A DNA stretch of 64,000 nt, from NCBI GenBank assembly GCA_020912385.1, contig CP087209.1:1178001-1242000 (forward strand). The letters run 5' to 3'. Position numbers and translations under genes: made by a program. The stretch's first letter is position 1, and each line of letters opens with the position of its first letter. The notes beneath the pieces are model-generated. The model worked only from the letters and a program-made list of their open reading frames with translations, ran no database searches and was not told where the DNA came from. Positions 23,507-35,600 of this stretch are shown piece after piece. This DNA comes from Neofusicoccum parvum. Lineage: Eukaryota; Ascomycota; Dothideomycetes; Botryosphaeriales; Botryosphaeriaceae.

Positions 23507-24232
23507 CTACGAGCTGCCGAAGGTGAACTCAGGGATCTCGATGGTGGTGACGGTCCAGGTCTTGCCGCCATCCGAGGTGCTCATGTCGCCAGTGACACCC
23601 TCGCCCTTGCCCATGGTGTTGATGTAGTCGGGGTCAGCAGAGTCCAGGATGATCTTGGTGTCGATCCAGGAGTGAGCGCCCATGGTGCCGCAGTTCTCCT
23701 CGGCGCACTCGACGGCGCTGCCCCAGCCCTGGGCGTGGCCGTCGCTGGTGGAAAGCTCGGCAACCTGCTGGCCGTTGATCGAGACGTACTGGGTGTAGTT
23801 GCCAGAGGCATCGTCGAACTTGTAGTGCATGGTGATCTTGTCGCTGGCGGCGGCGTCAGTGCCCTCGGTCTGGACAGGCATTTGGGAGTTGGCTGCAGAG
23901 GCACGTCAGTGACATCACTAAGCGGGAATGCATCGGTGGAACGAACCCCCAGTGCTCAAAAGGGTGTAGCCGTAGACGCTCCACGAGGCGGAGTTGTAGT
24001 TCTCGGCGATGGACTGGATCAGGTCGCCGTTCGAAGTGCCCATACCAACCCAGAGGGAAGCATCACCCTGGTTGTTGGTGGGAACCTTGGGCAAGACGAG
24101 GGTGGAGGTAGCCTCGCGGATCCAAGAGCCAGAGCCGACGGGACCGGTGCTGAAGGCGGGGCCCATGGCGGCCTCGACAGAGGTGAAGGCCACGGCGGCG
24201 AAGGCCGAGAGGATCTGGCGCGAGGAAGGCAT
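23507..24232 (-). CDS. Small secreted protein, concanavalin-like beta-sandwich (tentative)
   Basis: Two exons, 24232-23947 and 23892-23507, flank a 54-nt intron and encode 223 residues. The N-terminus is a signal peptide (basic start, then ILSAFAAVAFTSVEA). The mature part is rich in Gly, Ser, Thr and Trp and reads as beta strands: SWIREATSTLVLP, LWVGMGTSNGDLIQS, SWSVYGYTLLS, DKITMHYKFD, YTQYVSING, HSWIDTKIILD and WTVTTIEIPEF. The pattern of a Trp-Val-Gly strand, a buried Gln and a later Glu-containing strand recalls the concanavalin-like sandwich of fungal glutamic peptidases (eqolisins) and polysaccharide lyases. I cannot place the catalytic Gln/Glu pair with confidence, so no activity is assigned. 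One CAEENC pair may form a disulphide. The protein is probably extracellular. Confidence 0.82.
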
Positions 24233-26302
24233 TGCGGCGAGTTTGGTGGTGGTGATGTGTGGGTTTGTGTGAGAGTGATTGTGGTTGCGATTGATGCTGC
24301 CGTCTGGATGCGAACACTCGACTTTGTATTTAAAGCTGGTTGCCCAAGGTATGGGCACTCATGGTCTCATGCAGATTGCCGACGAGCCGCTGCGGGCCTG
24401 TTTCAAGGGCCTGTTTCGTTTGGTATAATGCCGTGCACATCGCTTCCTAACAAGCATTGAGGCGCTCGCTTAGCGAATGCCGAGATGAAGGGATCCGAAT
24501 AGGGGAGGAATACGATACTCGTTACAGATAGAGATGCTCCGATCCCCTGATGCGGCCACAAACCACTTGACTCGGCCAAGCATCTACGGAATCAACCGAG
24601 TGGTGGCCTGTTGCGCGCGACGGTGGTGACGGTCGAGTCGACAGGAGCCAACGGATGAAAACGTGCCGCAAGGACCAACATCCCATCGGCCAGAAGGGCC
24701 GCACGGAAAATTCGGTGGACGGAAGAACTTGATACACGGGGAAACCTGACACACGGGAACACGGCGCGTACGAGCTAGGTTTGGAAGTAGAACGGAAGCT
24801 TGCCCACAAGGCGCGCAGGATCTGCAAGCACCACACCATTCCAGAAACCCCGCAGAGGAGGCACGCCCACCGGGACGAGGATCGATCGAGGAGCCCAGCG
24901 AATAGGCAACGAAGCTACTCGAGAAACATCCGGTATTTCCGTCCGCCCAGCCGTACTCGGGTCCGTGACTACTGTGGGTTCGCGTCTGTACTTTGTTTTG
25001 TGCCCCTGCCAGGGCTCCTAGAAAGCAAGCGGTGGCCGAGCGATGTCGAACGGCTCTCTTACGAGCCAAGTGCAAGATGCTGGCTGCGCTTGCACGCAGG
25101 CTCCAGTGGCCTACCCAATTGTAATCATTAGGACTAACTTGAAATCCCATCTCATGTGCTAATGGAATAGCATCCTCACTTGACGAAAGTCATGTTTTAA
25201 CAGAGCCATTTACTAGACAAATACGAGTAGCGAATATAGCAAAGGAGTTCGACGGAAAATTCTTGGCCGTACTTGAGGCACGTGCTGAGGCCTAGATAGG
25301 AAGGCACTGTATACGCTCTCGTAACTCAAGCTTTGACGATGCTTACAAGCGCCTGTACGCATAGCAAGCCAAGCAAGCGCAAGCAGTCCGCACAAGTTGC
25401 TTGGCTTGCTTATTGGGAGCGCTGTCGTCTGTCCTTCCCCGCAATCAGGCTCCTGAAGTGGGACGGCGCTAACATTCATCACATGCCATATATAGTTAGT
25501 GTACTCGCGTGAGCAGCTGGCCCTGCCTTGTAAAGCGGAGGTCCTGCATCGCCAATACACCATTATACGCTCCAAGTGTTCTCGATCAGCTGCCAGTGGT
25601 TTCGTTAATAGCAGGTTTGATGATGTAAAAGTTTCAGTGGTTGCTCTCACCAGTTCCCACACTTTTCCATCTGAGAAAGTTCTTTAAGCTTCCACTACGC
25701 GCGGGAACCTCAAGATGAGACGCTCGCTCCTGCTTTTGCGGATCAGTTACTTACCAGCCCACTTCTATACGCTGGGATTTTTGTTTTGCCAACTTGCAGG
25801 CATGGAATACTCTTGCGCATATTGTGCTGCTGACCATTCGTCTGATCATGAGAGATATGGAAAATAAATCTCAATGCGTGCTCGGAGCAGCTAAAATAGG
25901 TTAGAAGACGCTTATGGCTAATGAATGGTAGAGATAAAGATTGGTGCTATTTGACGATTATAATCGAGATGTGGCTCTACCGCGTTTCGTCAATAGCCTT
26001 TTTTTTTTGTAGTATTCTTGAGATTGCGAAGTTGGAGAGCTATATCTCTAGTAATATCATAAATACTATTAGCATAGCTAATTTTCCTAAGGAGAACTGC
26101 AAGGAATGTTTGGAGCAACTTAACTACCGATGAAGCCTTCCGGCGCCTGCAGATCACGTGAAAAGCGGTGTCTTTGTGACTCACCATTATGTAAGCTACT
26201 GCAGCAACAGCTCGACATAAATTCTTCCCCTCATCTCATTTGCAAATTCCATAGCAACTTTCAATAGTTTCTCCGTCTCGTAAAAGCAACATCAACACGA
26301 AA
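24233..26302. other. Intergenic region
   Basis: About 2.1 kb without a supportable gene. The first 100 bases contain a weak TATA-like TTTAAATA (minus strand, near 24330), placed suitably for the secreted-protein gene. The part from about 25.85 to 26.1 kb is AT-rich and stop-dense and may be a decayed repeat. I see no terminal repeats. Confidence 0.5.
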
Positions 26303-27087
26303 ATGGCACCCCCATCCCCAGTCGAAGCGCCGGAGCATGTGTCCGCCCTGCTCGCCGAGCTCCACAAACTCTCCCTTGACCAAGAAGCCGCACTCAAGGG
26401 AAATGCCCCGTCCCGCTTCGTCTCGGCAAACATCCTAGGCTCCGATGCTCCACAGGAGCAGCCATTCGACGATCTCATGCGTGACAAGTTCATCGCCCTC
26501 GACGAGGACAAGTGCCATTTCGTGTACCAGCTCATCCGTGCTACGGGCAGCACCAACGTCGTTGAGGCCGGCACCAGTTTCGGCGTCAGTACCATCTACC
26601 TGGCTCTTGCTGTCGGCAAGAACAAGGCGGCGACGGGCAAGTCGGGCGCGGTGATCGCAACGGAGAAAGAGGAAGAGAAGGCACAGAAGGCGCGAGAGTA
26701 TTGGAGGAGGTGCGGAGAGCAGGTTGAGGGACACATTGATTTCAGGGTGGGTGACTTGTTGGAGACGCTCAAGAATGATGTGAACGAGGTGGATCTGGTG
26801 CTCCTGGACAGTAAGTTTGGATAACTTTCCCGAACGTTGAAAGGGTCAAGTGAGGGTGGGCTGACAATTCTGCCGCTACAGTCTGGTCACCTTTGGCGCT
26901 ATCTACACTCAAGCTTCTGCAACCGAAGCTGCGGCCGGGTGCGGTTGTTTTGACAGACAATACGGTGGCGTCCGCGGAAGGCTACAAGGACTTACTGGCA
27001 CATCTGAGGGCTCCTAAGAGCGGGTTTCAGAGCATTACCCTTCCATATGCGGGAGGTTTTGATATGAGCGTGTATCATCCCCAGTAA
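26303..27087 (+). CDS. Class I SAM-dependent methyltransferase (O-methyltransferase-like)
   Basis: Two exons, 26303-26810 and 26882-27087, are joined in phase across a 71-nt intron and give 237 residues. A helical N-terminus of about 65 residues is followed by the SAM-binding motif VVEAGTSFGVSTIYLALAV (about residues 87-105), the acidic end of the next strand in VIATEKEEEKAQKA, then FRVGDLLETL and the DLVLLD motif at the exon junction, followed by IWSPLALSTLKLLQPKLRPGAVVLTDN and a closing sheet. This order matches the small Methyltransf_24/O-methyltransferase group, in which catechol-like or other small hydroxylated molecules are methylated. No substrate can be deduced. No polyketide or peptide synthase lies in the window, and the neighbours are unrelated. 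Confidence 0.88.
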
Positions 27088-28066
27088 GAACGCATTTCTC
27101 AGCTTGGTAGTTGATTTGGGACTCAACGTCCCTTGGCCGGCGGAGGTGCCTTCGTTTGACGTTGGATTTGGTTACGCCGGCATCACAAGTATTTGCTTGC
27201 AGGCGACATGAATAAAGTAGTCAGTTTTGATTCTCCGCTCAGTTTTCTACTAATTCGCTCAATTGACTATCGTCGATGGTGTTCCGACATGGTCTCTATC
27301 ATTGACGAGACCGCAACTACGCATCGCTTTTCTTCTGGGTGCTTCTCCTGCTCCAAGATCTTTATCTTGTTGGAGCACAAACTAAAGAGGCTGAGGGTTG
27401 GAGAAATCTCTGATTTGATCAAGTGTGAGAGGTGAAGGGGGCAGCGGTAACGCCGGTAAGTGGCGTGCCTAACTGCTTGTCATCTCCAACATGTTCTTGT
27501 TTCGGCATTCGAGATAGTACAACAGAGAACTCCCGTCGGGGGTTCTGAATCAGTACCTCTTGGCAATAAGCACAAACTCGCAATTTCGCAGGTTCCGTCC
27601 ATGTCCGAATATCCTCCCAGGTTATAAAAGGCCCCACGTGACGTTTTGCAGACGCTGGCTCTATGTAAGGATTGAAATACATGTATTGCGCTACAAGATG
27701 ATGGAGCTGCATCCGCCTTCCCGTTCACTATCAACACTACTAAGCTATGCTGTTTAGCTACGCAGCTAATATTGGAACAGTTATCTCAATTAGACAGATT
27801 GCAAACACAAGAAGCCCCTGGTTAATATTAATTTGGATCTTCTCTCCACAATCTCAAGTTTGGACGGTGATCCGGAGAGCCTGAAGCTAGAGGCAAAGAT
27901 GGGTGGCCTGAATCTGGGGAGAGATTTGACGAGAAGATCTCCTGTCCTCATCGAGTCAGCAGACACATTTTGGTAACACGAATATTACCATTCTTGAACA
28001 TTGAAGGTGGGTAGTAAGCCTAGCTGGCGAGGCAATCGAATGTATTCGAAATGAGTATATCTCAAA
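27088..28066. other. Intergenic (convergent genes)
   Basis: About 1 kb between two convergent genes. It is moderately AT-rich and contains no supportable open frame. It should hold both 3' ends. Confidence 0.5.
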
Positions 28067-29174
28067 CTACAAAAGGACATCTACAACACCTGACCCTCCC
28101 TGATTGCCCAAAAATGTTCCTTCAACATGCACGAATGCTGAAATACCGGTACCAAGCTCCTGATCGGGGCGGGCGCTCGTGACTACAATCGAGTCGCCGT
28201 TCTGGAACTCCAACGTCCAACGTGTGGGGTAGGTGTTGTTGGAAGATGGGGACGTCCATGTAGAGTTGGCATCTGGAATGAAGTTGAGAGAGAGTATCTG
28301 GTCCCCAAGCGAAGTCCGGACCGTTGCAAAGCGCCACTCGTGATCAGAAGTGCCGGAAGCGTAATCGATGGCCCAAACACTTAGGCTGACGTCAGACTCG
28401 GGAAAGCGGAGTCCGAGCCAGGTAAAAGTTGGCGGTTTGCTGTAGCCCCACTGCCGATCGTACCAGGTGTGGGAGTTTTCGGGATCGATGGTGAGCTCGG
28501 TGTCCCTGATAGTTAGTGTGCCTTGAGTGCGGCACGCGGGAAGAGACCATTGGGAATTATTCGCGCTGCCGAAGTTGAAGGTACCCGACCCCAGATTGTG
28601 CAGGGCGGTGGAGGTCGCATCCCAGCTGATATTGAACGAATAGTCAGCCGTAGAAACCCAGGTCTGCATGTGAGACACCGCATCACCCGTAGTCGCTTGG
28701 AAGCTGTAATCCGTAAAGGTGTAGTTCCAGGGACCTCGCGTCAAGTTTGTCTTCTCCGGGGTAGGCGCGTATTCGGAGTTTGCCCAGTAACGACTTGGGT
28801 CTGTGATGTCGAATACAGAATGCCTGAGATTTGATTGCGGCTGCACGAGTAAGATCTGGGACACTACGAAGTACTGATTGCCGTCTGATGTAGTGAGAAA
28901 CGAGCCAGCATAGTGGGAGGACACAAGGCCGCTCTCAAATTGGGATTCCGTGAGATCGTAAAGGGTGGGTATGTTTGGCTTGCGAAAGTAACGTCAGCAA
29001 TGTAATTATTTTGTCCCTTTGAGGAGTGCGTACAGTATGAAACGACGGCGCATTGTCTGGTTTGAAATTGTATGATGAACCAGCGGGAAGGATTGGGGCT
29101 CCTGTAGGGTCCTGTGGTCGGTCAAGAAAGCCAGCAGCGACGCAGCTATGGAGTACAAGGAACGAGGTCTTCAT
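28067..29174 (-). CDS. Secreted AttH/CrtC-like (kievitone-hydratase-type) protein
   Basis: Two exons, 29174-29034 and 28978-28067, flank a 55-nt intron and encode 350 residues (355 if the in-frame ATG at 29189 is used). The N-terminus is a short signal-like segment (KTSFLVLHSCVAAGFL). The rest fits the double lipocalin-like fold of the AttH/CrtC family, with its signature SHTWYDRQWGY in the middle and following LGLRFP and SVWAIDY strands. Several N-x-S/T sequons suggest glycosylation in the secretory path. Known fungal members include kievitone hydratase, which detoxifies a bean phytoalexin, and other secreted hydratases or cyclases. CrtC is the bacterial carotenoid hydratase. The reaction of this member is not known, and a role in plant-compound detoxification is only a family-based possibility. 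Confidence 0.85.
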
Positions 29175-29189
29175 CTTCTTTGTGGGCAT

Positions 29190-29836
29190 CAGAAGAGAAA
29201 ATCGGACGGTCGGATGGTTACTTCAGTGGAATTGCTATGAGGAGACATTTATATTATATGCTCCTACGTCGGTGTCCTGCGTCGGTAAAGGAGACCCACA
29301 GTTTTGCTGACGTGCGCACCGGGGTGCCCAATTTGGAGACCGAGATGGTCCACATGAGGCACAAAGCATGTACCCCATAAGCAGACAGAATTGGAAGCAT
29401 GCAAGGAGGAGAATCTAAGCTTGCTGGAATCTGGCAGGTGATCAACAGAGGCAGCGTCGAGGTTCCAGTGTGGAAGTGGTACAGCGGGGTTATTCCAGCC
29501 GATGGCCCCTGAGATCGGAGGGAAATCAGCCTTGTCGCAATAACGATGTGTACTTGTGCTTCGGCTTTAAGGCTGTATATGTCTGACCAGGGCACAGATC
29601 AGAAGTGCTACGAGTTCTGTCACACTCAGGACTCAACGAGGAGACATGATCGACATTGCTGCCTACATCGGTACTACATGTCAGGTTGTACAACAAGACA
29701 TACGCTGCTCAGCCTCGGCGCTCAGCCTTGCAGGTGCATCCTTATAAAAGAACAAAGTACACTACGATGGAAGTGATTGTAAGAGGATACCCTCTATTTG
29801 GATGCTTCCTTCTTCTTCATTCCTGACGTTTCCAGG
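29190..29836. promoter_or_regulatory. Divergent promoter, AttH-like / DUF6536
   Basis: A 647-base region between divergent start codons. It carries a TATA box on each side: TATAAAAG at 29743-29750 (plus strand, about 90 bases before the DUF6536 ATG) and a TATAATATAAA-type element near 29249-29260 (minus strand, about 75-85 bases before the AttH-like ATG). Both placements are suitable for transcription starts. Confidence 0.55.
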
Positions 29837-32272
29837 ATGAGCAGCGATGAGATCCGTCCCGCGCCAAGCGTCCCTCCCGAGTCGATTGCGCCCAGCGGTG
29901 GCACACCGCAGCCCGCTCGTCTGTCCGTATACCTTTGTCCCTGCCCTGCAGCCGACGGTGAATCGGACGATCATGATGGCTCAACTCCTAAGAAGAAGAC
30001 TCGGTGGCAGAAACTCTCAGAGAAATCATGTCGCTGGAAAACGGCACATACCTTGATCGGATGGAGATTCAGCCTGAAAGTCGGTGTCGTCTCCGCAACT
30101 TTGGTATTTGCAGCCAATGCAGCTGCCTTGATATGGACCCTCGTTTCACTTGGGGCCGCAGATGGCCGGGCTGTTCTTTACGAGGGGAATTGTCAGGCAG
30201 TGAGGAGGAAAAACACATTTGTACACCTCTACATCAACGTAGCAAGCACGCTACTCCTTGCTGCAAGCAACTTCAGCATGCAATGCCTCTCAGCACCCAC
30301 AAGGAAAGACGTCGTCAGAGCACATGCCAGGAGAAAATGGATGGATATCGGCGTCCCAAGCCTTCGAAACATTTTTTACCTTAGCCGAACCAAGGCTACT
30401 CTTTGGTTGTTCCTCTTCATGACGTCGCTCTTGCTTCATCTGTGGTATGTTCTCTATTCCACGGCGCTATAAAATGTTCTTGGTTTGTTGATAGATGGGT
30501 TCCAGCTTCAACGCCACTGTCTTCGCTACAATCGGAGCAAATTCCTACAGGATCTATACCGTCGATCCTGGAGTGTTTTCAGAAGATCATGGGAAAATCT
30601 TTGCAAACAAAAGCGTCTTTTCAACTACCGATTTTCCCTACCAGCAGGATTTCATCACACAAGGAAGCGAGGACTACTCGGAATCTGACCTTGTTCGCTA
30701 CGTTCAAGACGAGTGTATAGATCTATTTGCGAGGTCATTTGTCTCCGACAGGCGGTTCGTCATTTTGGAACTGGACCGCAACGAGAAGCTTAATCACACA
30801 GTCGCGTTGACCTTCAACCGTGAAGTCAACGCCAACGAGTCCATCGATCCCAAAGAGAAAGACTTAGCCTCGTTCTTCGATGGTGAAACAGACTCATACT
30901 CGTGGATCTGTTTCGGAAACGGCCGTACTGGCCCTATCAGTTCAACCGACTCTGGAAATTGCGACCCCCTCGAAGAGAAGGGCAGACCTACCTGGAGACC
31001 ATTCGGATATAACATCAGTGGCTGCTACAGTCATACGTATGAAGAGCATTGCAAGCTCGAGATGGCATCCCAACTGGCAATTATGGTCGTCGTCATCACC
31101 TTTGCGCAAGCTCTGGTTCTTCTCCTCTTGGCATTCAACCCGAGACCGACACCTCTTCTGACTATAGGAGATGCAATCAGCTCATTCCTTGAAGATCCGG
31201 ACCCCAACACAACTCAGATGGCATTTGCTCAATTTGGGAAGAGAGCGATGCCCTGGGCGTGGACGTTCTCGCCCTTAATGATATACGGGCTGCCTCGTCT
31301 GAACCAAAAGAAAATCCACGCTGCAGGCGTAAGCAGGTGCGCAATGCTTCTAATACTGTAAGTAAGCGGAAGGTGTTTTGCATCCACAGCACTGATCTCG
31401 CTCTCAGATTCACAATCCTCATCCTCCTGACCATCTACGGTCTCCAGAGCATGTTCAGCAGCGGAAGCCTCGATGGAATCACCTACCTCACCGACCTCGG
31501 CTTCGGCGCCATCAACGTCCGCACCCTGATAACTGGATGGACCGTCTCCCAATCAGCCGCCCGGGGCGTGTGGGAAAACACCATGATAGCGAACGCAGCG
31601 CAACCGCTGCTTTCCCTGCTGTACTTCCTCTACAACGGCCAGCTCACCGCCGTCTACCTGGGCACGGAGTGGGACGCGTACGGCGTCACGGCCAAAGGCC
31701 TGCGCGTGTCCGGCGTCCCCCGCGGGGCCCAGCGCGGCACGCACTTCCTGCAGCTGCCGTTCCGCTACTCCGTCCCCCTCGCCGCCGCGTCGGGGCTGCT
31801 CCACTGGCTGGCGTCGCAGTCGCTGTTCGCGGTCAGCCTCGTGCTCGACGGCGGGCGGTCGGTGTTCACGTGCGGGTACTCGCCGCTCGCGCTGCTGTGC
31901 CTCCTCGCGGCGCTGTGCCTGCTCCCGGCCGTGCTGCTGCCCGTGGTGCTCTCGCGCTTCGGCAACGGCGTGCCGGTTGCCGGGAGCTGCAGTGCTTCCA
32001 TCGCCGCGTCTTGCCATCTTCCAAGCCCCCGAGGGGTGGCGCCGGACAGCATCGCCTGCGCCCCGCTGCGGTGGGGCGTGGTGCATCTGCAAGATGCGGG
32101 GAGGAACAGGGCTCGTCATTGTCGTTTCAGGCCATGCGCTGTACCGTTTCTTGATCGTCAGATGACTGATCCGATGTCGTTTGAGCGTTGGAGAGATAGC
32201 GTGCAGAAGGTCATGCAAAAAGAGGGTTCTCCTGCCTGTGGATGCTGCCGCCGTGGTGAACTTGTTCCATGA
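29837..32272 (+). CDS. DUF6536 integral membrane protein
   Basis: Three exons, 29837-30444, 30506-31357 and 31408-32272, have introns of 61 and 50 nt and give 774 residues. A cytosolic N-tail of about 75 residues is followed by a GWRFSLKVGVVSATLVFAANAAAL first membrane segment, a soluble DGRAVLYEGNC segment, then the CLSAPTRKDVVRAHARRKWMDIGVPSLRN block and a long extracytoplasmic region. About five membrane segments follow, and near the C-terminus is the marker PVAGSCSASIAASCH. These are the hallmarks of the fungal DUF6536 family, which is expanded in plant-associated and soil ascomycetes and has no known function. The last exon is much more GC-rich than the first two. The AttH-like gene is divergent and may share the promoter. 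Confidence 0.9.
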
Positions 32273-32643
32273 AAGTTGTAGGCGATTCCAAGAAGCATAT
32301 CTTTCTAGCACATGTATTAGTAATGCTGAAACGAGGTTGGATAGCTGCGCTGAGAAATGACTGTGGGGCTTTTGCGTGCGAGACAATCAAATGGAGGTTT
32401 AATACGAGCAAGCATCCTAAGGTGGAGGGTATCTTAAGATTTAGCAGTCATCATTTGAGTCAACACCATCAAGACAACCGGAAAGAGCAAGCAGATCATA
32501 GGCGGACGTGACATTCGAGGACTAGTGTACATGGTTGTATAGTATCTGCTTGAGCATTACATTATATGCATGGCATCCACCCATCGTAATCCTACACTTT
32601 CATCACAATCATTCATACACACCCATACAAATACAATCCCCAC
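32273..32643. other. Intergenic (convergent genes)
   Basis: Short AT-richer spacer holding the 3' ends of two convergent genes. Nothing else was seen. Confidence 0.5.
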
Positions 32644-35600
32644 CTACTTCTCATCCTCACTCTCCAGCATCACCGGCACCACCACCCCAGCCCCCACCCT
32701 CCCCCTCGAGTTGAACCTGCTGATCACGCCCTCGACGCCCAAGCTGCGCCCGCTCGCGACGCGGCGCAGGAAGCCGTCCTGGCTCTCCTTGCGGCGCAGC
32801 ACCGAGTCGCTCCGCTTGCGCACCAGCCCCAGCCGCTCCTCCTGGCCGCGCGCCGCCGAGCCTGATCCCGGCCGCACCACCGGCGGCAGCGCCGTCAGCC
32901 CCACCGTGTTGTCCACGACCTCGGGCGGGCCGGGCGCGTGCGCCACGAGCACCGGCCGCGCCTGGTCGACGACCGCCTTGTCGGCCGCCGGCGGCGTCGT
33001 GTCCGCGTAGCTGGAGAGGATGCTTTCGGAGAGGGACCGCTGCGTGCCGGCGCGATGATGCGGGGCCGGCGGCGGGGCTGGCGCTGCCACCACGGCGGGC
33101 GCGGCGGGGCTGCTCGGGTGCGTGTCCGAGCCGAAGCAGGTGGTGGTGTGGAAGCGGTGGGCCGAGGGCCGGTTGGCTGGTGAGGACGGCGTGGGTTTGA
33201 TGGAGCCGAGCGAGGGCGTGCGCGTGATGGTTGGCGTGAGCTTGTATGGGGTTCTAGGCGTCTTCGGTGTCTTGGGGGTTTTGGGCCTGGAGGGCGGGTC
33301 TTTGGGGGGAGGGTAGGCGGGCGGGTCGCAGGGCGGTGGGAAGTTGAAGTTGGAGAGGTGCTCTGCGACTTGCTCGGGGAGTTGCGGGTATGGTGGGAGC
33401 TTTTTGTTCGTGTTTGATCGACCGGGTGTCTTGGGATGGGCTGGAGGGAAGGATGAGTCTGAAATGTTGCCAGTGACTGCGGATGTGGGTTGGGAAGAGG
33501 GTGCAGAGTTTGAAGGAGATGGCATGATGGTCGAGATACCAAGGCCAGCCATGCTTGGCTTCTGCTTGATCGGTGACTCCGTGGGCGTGATAGGGCGCTG
33601 TAATGACGCCTGCCTGTAGAGATTGCTGTCTGAGTTGTTGCCGGCGCTGTACACGCTGTTCCGCATCTTGTCGATCTTTGTATTTGCGCGCTTGATGTCC
33701 TTCCTGTAGCTTCTGTTGTCCCGTTTACAGCGGATGAGCTCGTTGACATGGTGCTGAATCTCCTTCTCCAACAGGTCAATGCGCTCGTAGGGGTCGGTGG
33801 AGGGTTGTTGTGTTGACTCTACGTTCTCCCTTGCGATCAATGCTTGAACACGCCTCCGAGCTTCCACTGCCACAAGCTCTAGATACCCGTCCGCACTGGA
33901 TGGCGTACCAGGGATTAAGTTCCTGGAGATAGACTCCTTTGCTTGACTCCTCATCTCCGAATGCAAGAGTTTTCGAAGCCGCTCATATTCTTCTTGCACA
34001 GTGACCAGATCGTGTCCTTGGGCTTCAACGACTTCTCTTAGTTCCGTGTTTTCGCTCTCAGCCAGCCTCGCTCTATTCTTGACTTCCCTGCGCTTTCGAG
34101 CTTCTTGGGCAAGCTCCTCATCATGCTCCGCAGCATACTTGGCTTGCTGAGTGTCCAGTTCTTCCAGGTCGAGCTGCAGAGCTTGGTTGACGTGTCGAAG
34201 TTCGTAGACTTGTTCGTCCTTCTCCTTTAAACGCTGCTGCATGTCGTCGATCTTTCTCGTGAGTTCGCCCACCACGTCCGGCACCGGCGTCCGCATTTGG
34301 GCTGCTTCCAGTTGTGCGGTAAGAAGACCAGCACGTTGCTTCTCCTCTGCCAAGTCCGTCTCGAGCTTGCTGATTTGGGACTGCTCCGGCCTAGTGCGCA
34401 GGGCTTCGAGCTCCCCGTTGAGCTGTCTGTGACGCTCATGCATGAGCCGCCTCTCCATCTCCAGCTTGTACTCTGACTCGCGAAGGTCGATCAGTAGTTC
34501 ATGGTTGTTGCGGACCCGGACCTCCAGGTCAGCAACTCTGTCCTTGTAGGCGTCCTTTCGAGACATCAGCATCTCCATTTGATCCTTCATGGCAACGAGG
34601 TGTTGAGTGGCCAGGTCGAGTTTCTGTTTCAGCTTCTTGACCTTTTCTTGTCCTTCGCTCGAAGATATTGATGCTTCGCTGCCGTTGCGTTCCCTCGTAG
34701 CGTCATCCTTGTCATTCGAATCTTGCGGTTGCGAGGTGCTTGCATCTGAGTCGGAGCTGGCAGGTTTCTTGCCTGTATCGCCAGGTACTTTGATGTCTGG
34801 ACTAGGTCCCCGAAGATCGTTCGAAGGAATGGAGATATGCATATTCGGATCTAAATCGAGTCAGTACAGTTGATAGTTGCCAAATTGGGGAAAGGAACGC
34901 ACGGCGACTATCATAAGACGCCTCGAGGTAGTGCAAGTAGGCCTTCATCGCATCCGTCTCCTTGCGATGCGCCTCCGCTATGCTTGCAGCATGAGCCTCA
35001 TGTGACATGCGCAAATGGTGGAACTGGGATTTGAGGGTCGAAATCGTCTTGTTCTGAGCGGCGATAGTAGCTTTCAGTTGCTCGGTTTCTGAAACTTGCG
35101 GCGCGCGCACTGACTGCTGATGTGGATGTCAGCACCAACATGTGACGAGGAAAGTTAGTTGGCCACCACGCATCTATTGGACGGTGACTAGCAGGGATGA
35201 GTGTGATTTACCTTTGACGGAGCATTGCTGCTCTCCGACTCCGCAAACGCGAGTGAACTGGAATCCTCCGTGACTTCGGTGATTGGAGACCGTATCATGG
35301 AGCTGTTCTCGCTCTGATCACCCCGCTTCTCTCGCGAACTCCGGTGTCCACTAGACTTCGAATCCATACTTGGCCGGTGTGCCCGAGAGCCCCTTGTTCC
35401 ACTTGAGCCCGCTATCGCACCAGCGCCCCATTTTGACGTGGCGGTATTCAAGCTCAAGCTCTTCTTGTGCTGGGGCGCATTCGGTATCGAAGCCGGCAGT
35501 TGAAAAGGCGATGCCAATGTCTTCCTCTTCAGCCGGAGCTCGTCTGCCTGGGCGGACTCCGACTCCTTGGCCTCGTTCGGAAATCCCTGGTTCTCCAAGA

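Noticed and set aside
12103..32272. Secondary-metabolite biosynthetic cluster
   Set aside because: No polyketide synthase, peptide synthetase, terpene cyclase or P450 is visible; the methyltransferase, SDR and regulator alone do not support it.
32895..33779. 294-codon minus-strand frame inside the coiled-coil gene
   Set aside because: Shifted-frame shadow of the Pro/Ser-rich tail; the other frame continues the coiled-coil protein with valid splice junctions.
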